DNA of 64,000 bases from assembly GCF_014898055.3 (NCBI RefSeq), contig NW_023605305.1, positions 115,788,734 to 115,852,733 on the forward strand. Reading direction: 5' to 3'. A model generated the notes under the pieces. It was not told the DNA's origin. It searched no databases and saw only the letters and a list, made by a program, of their open reading frames with translations. Made by a program: the position numbers and the translations under genes. The stretch's first letter is position 1, and each line of letters opens with the position of its first letter. Below, piece after piece: positions 62,490 through 64,000 of the stretch. The DNA comes from Talpa occidentalis (lineage: Eukaryota; Chordata; Mammalia; Eulipotyphla; Talpidae).

Positions 62490-63830
62490 AAAACGGAGCG
62501 CGGCGGTGGAGACCGCGCAGGGTTCCGGGGCTGGGCGGCTTTGCGCCCCCGCCTCTGCGGCATCCCCTGCGGCCGTGGTGCGGTTCACGCGGAGGGGCCG
62601 GGGCCAGGGCGGCGGCGCTCGGGGGCGCTGCGGGACGACGGGCGGCTTGGCCGCGGGGCCCTGACCGGAGAACCCGGGCCGCCCCCCGCCCCGGGCGGCA
62701 GGTCGGGCGCGAGCAGGTTCTCCGTGGCCCGAGCGCCGGCGACGGGGAGCCCGGAGGCCTCGAGGCTGCTCCAGCTTTTCCCGGGACGCGCCAGGTACGC
62801 GGGGGGGCGGGGGGCGGGGGGTCCTCACCTTCGGGCCGGCGCTCTCGGGCCCGGCCTCTCTGCGCTCGCCCCGCGCGGCCGGCCCCGCCGCCCCCGGCCC
62901 GTCCCCGCCCCGCGCCCGCCTGGCTTCCGCGCCGCAGGGCAGCCCGGGTCGCCCCGCACCCGCGCGCCTGGGCCCGGCCGCCCCCGACGGCGTGACCGCG
63001 GCCGCCTGCGGAGGCGCTTGTGCCTCAGAGGAAACCGCCCGAGCCCCGAGCGGCGCGGGCGGCCGCTTCCCAGGCCGCGGGGGCAGCGGCCCGTCGAGGG
63101 GCCTGGCTGGCCGGGCCGGAGGCGCGGGGGCAGCGCGGGGGGGCTCGGCGCCGCGCCCGGGGGGCAGCCAGAGCCCGCGGCGGCGCCTGGCCCCGGGGCT
63201 GGCCCGGAAGGCCCGGAGACCGCGGCTGCGGCCGGGCGGCCCGTCCCGCCGGGTCACGCGCGGCCGCGGGAAAATGGCGCCTGGGCCCGCGGGGCCTGGC
63301 CGGGCCCCCCAGCGCGCCGGCCGAGACCCCAGGAGGAGCCGAGCCCCGTCGTGCGGCCCCCGCCACGCGGGCTCCTGCCGCCCAGGCCCCGCTCCCCGTC
63401 CGGGCGGCCCCGCGGGGCGGGCCCCAGGGGCAAACAGAACGCGGGGCGCGGGCACAGCGGGGTGGAGCCCCGCCCGGGAGCCGGGCAAGCCGAGGCCGCG
63501 GCCCGGGCGGCCCGGAGCGCGTGTGTGGGGGCCCCTGGCCTGAGGCCCCGCGCAGGCCCCCCCAGGCTGCTGCGGCCGGCGTGGCTTGGGGCCCTCGGCG
63601 CGAGGAGGAGGCGCCCCGCGTCTCTCACGCGGCTCCCAGCGTTTCCCGCCGCCTTGATTTTAGGGACCGAGTTTCTCGTGAGCGAGAACGCGGCTCGCGA
63701 GGGGCCTCGTGACCTTGGCCGCGGGGGGCCAGGGCCCTCTCCTGCTTGCTGGCTTCTGGGTGCGTCCCCCAGGGCACGCGCGGGCGGACACCTTCCCGGG
63801 CAGAGCTTCGCCTCACTCTTGGGGTGTGTG
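62490..63830. promoter_or_regulatory. strong CpG island, probable promoter of the next gene
   Basis: 1.3 kb of very CpG-rich unique sequence. It includes a possible donor CCAG/GTACGC (near 62790) and GAAAATGGCGCC, a YY1-type site, near 63270. By human synteny it may be the ZNF687 / ZNF687-AS1 promoter. No ZNF687 coding exon is visible, and the long ORFs here are composition artefacts. Confidence 0.6.
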
Positions 63831-63881
63831 GGCGACAGTATTTTGGGGCTTGGTGGGGAGCTCTTAACTGTAGGGTTCTCG

Positions 63882-64000
63882 GGCCTCCCCGGTGGCGCAG
63901 CGGTTGAGCGCCGGGTTGCGAAGCTGCCCGCGGCCTCTGCAGCGCCGGTTCGATCCCCGGCTGCTCCCCGCCCCCCCCCCCCCCCCCCCGCCAGGGTTCC
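63882..64000 (+). mobile_element. tRNA-type SINE, lineage A, cut by window end and a poly-C run
   Basis: Head GGGCCTCCCCGGTGGCGCAG, B box GTTCGATCCC, then CTGCTCCCCG followed by a long C run where other copies read GGCCACCGGAGGAGG. Confidence 0.9.

Noticed and set aside
62208..63488. 426-codon minus-strand ORF at the right end
   Set aside because: Runs through a SINE and a CpG island; composition artefact.

Overview
This is nuclear DNA of a placental mammal. It carries three intron-rich housekeeping genes in the order VPS72 (minus), PIP5K1A (plus), PSMD4 (plus), the order I know from human chromosome 1q21.3. Exon phases join into proteins nearly identical to the human ones as I remember them. 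Ancient mammalian repeats (MIR, L2, old L1) lie between the exons. About 44 copies of one tRNA-headed SINE family dominate the non-coding DNA. The family does not match the dog, horse, pig, ruminant/whale, vesper-bat or primate SINEs I know. A laurasiatherian such as a horseshoe or leaf-nosed bat is possible, but I cannot fix the species.

Layout. 1-5060: the 5' half of VPS72 (coding exons 1-4; exons 5-6 lie off the left edge) and its CpG promoter. 5060-7440: intergenic L2 and MIR relics. 7440-9400: PIP5K1A CpG island with exon 1. 8489-27533: a 19 kb intron 1 loaded with SINEs, plus a U6 snRNA pseudogene. 27534-44280: PIP5K1A exons 2-15 (547 codons) and the 3' UTR. 44280-49370: intergenic L1, L2 and SINE relics. 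49370-50580: PSMD4 CpG promoter, built on a triplicated 72-74 bp module. 49876-57850: PSMD4 exons 1-10 (377 codons). 57850-64000: intergenic SINE clusters, a GC-rich patch and a strong CpG island (62490-63830) that is probably the promoter of the next gene. In human that gene would be ZNF687 or its antisense transcript.

The three products work separately. VPS72/YL1 is an H2A.Z chaperone subunit of the SRCAP and TIP60/p400 complexes. PIP5K1A makes PI(4,5)P2 at membranes. PSMD4/Rpn10 is a ubiquitin receptor of the 26S proteasome. Their clustering is conserved synteny, not an operon. PIP5K1A and PSMD4 lie head to tail 5.6 kb apart, the arrangement that gave rise by read-through and retrotransposition to the hominoid fusion retrogene PIPSL.

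I found no new biological system. The most useful observations are the triplicated PSMD4 promoter module, a perfect CLEAR/E-box palindrome and an NRF-1 palindrome at PIP5K1A, a GC-AG intron in VPS72, phase compatibility for PIP5K1A-PSMD4 fusion splicing, tandem donors in PSMD4, and a readable insertion history of the SINE family.
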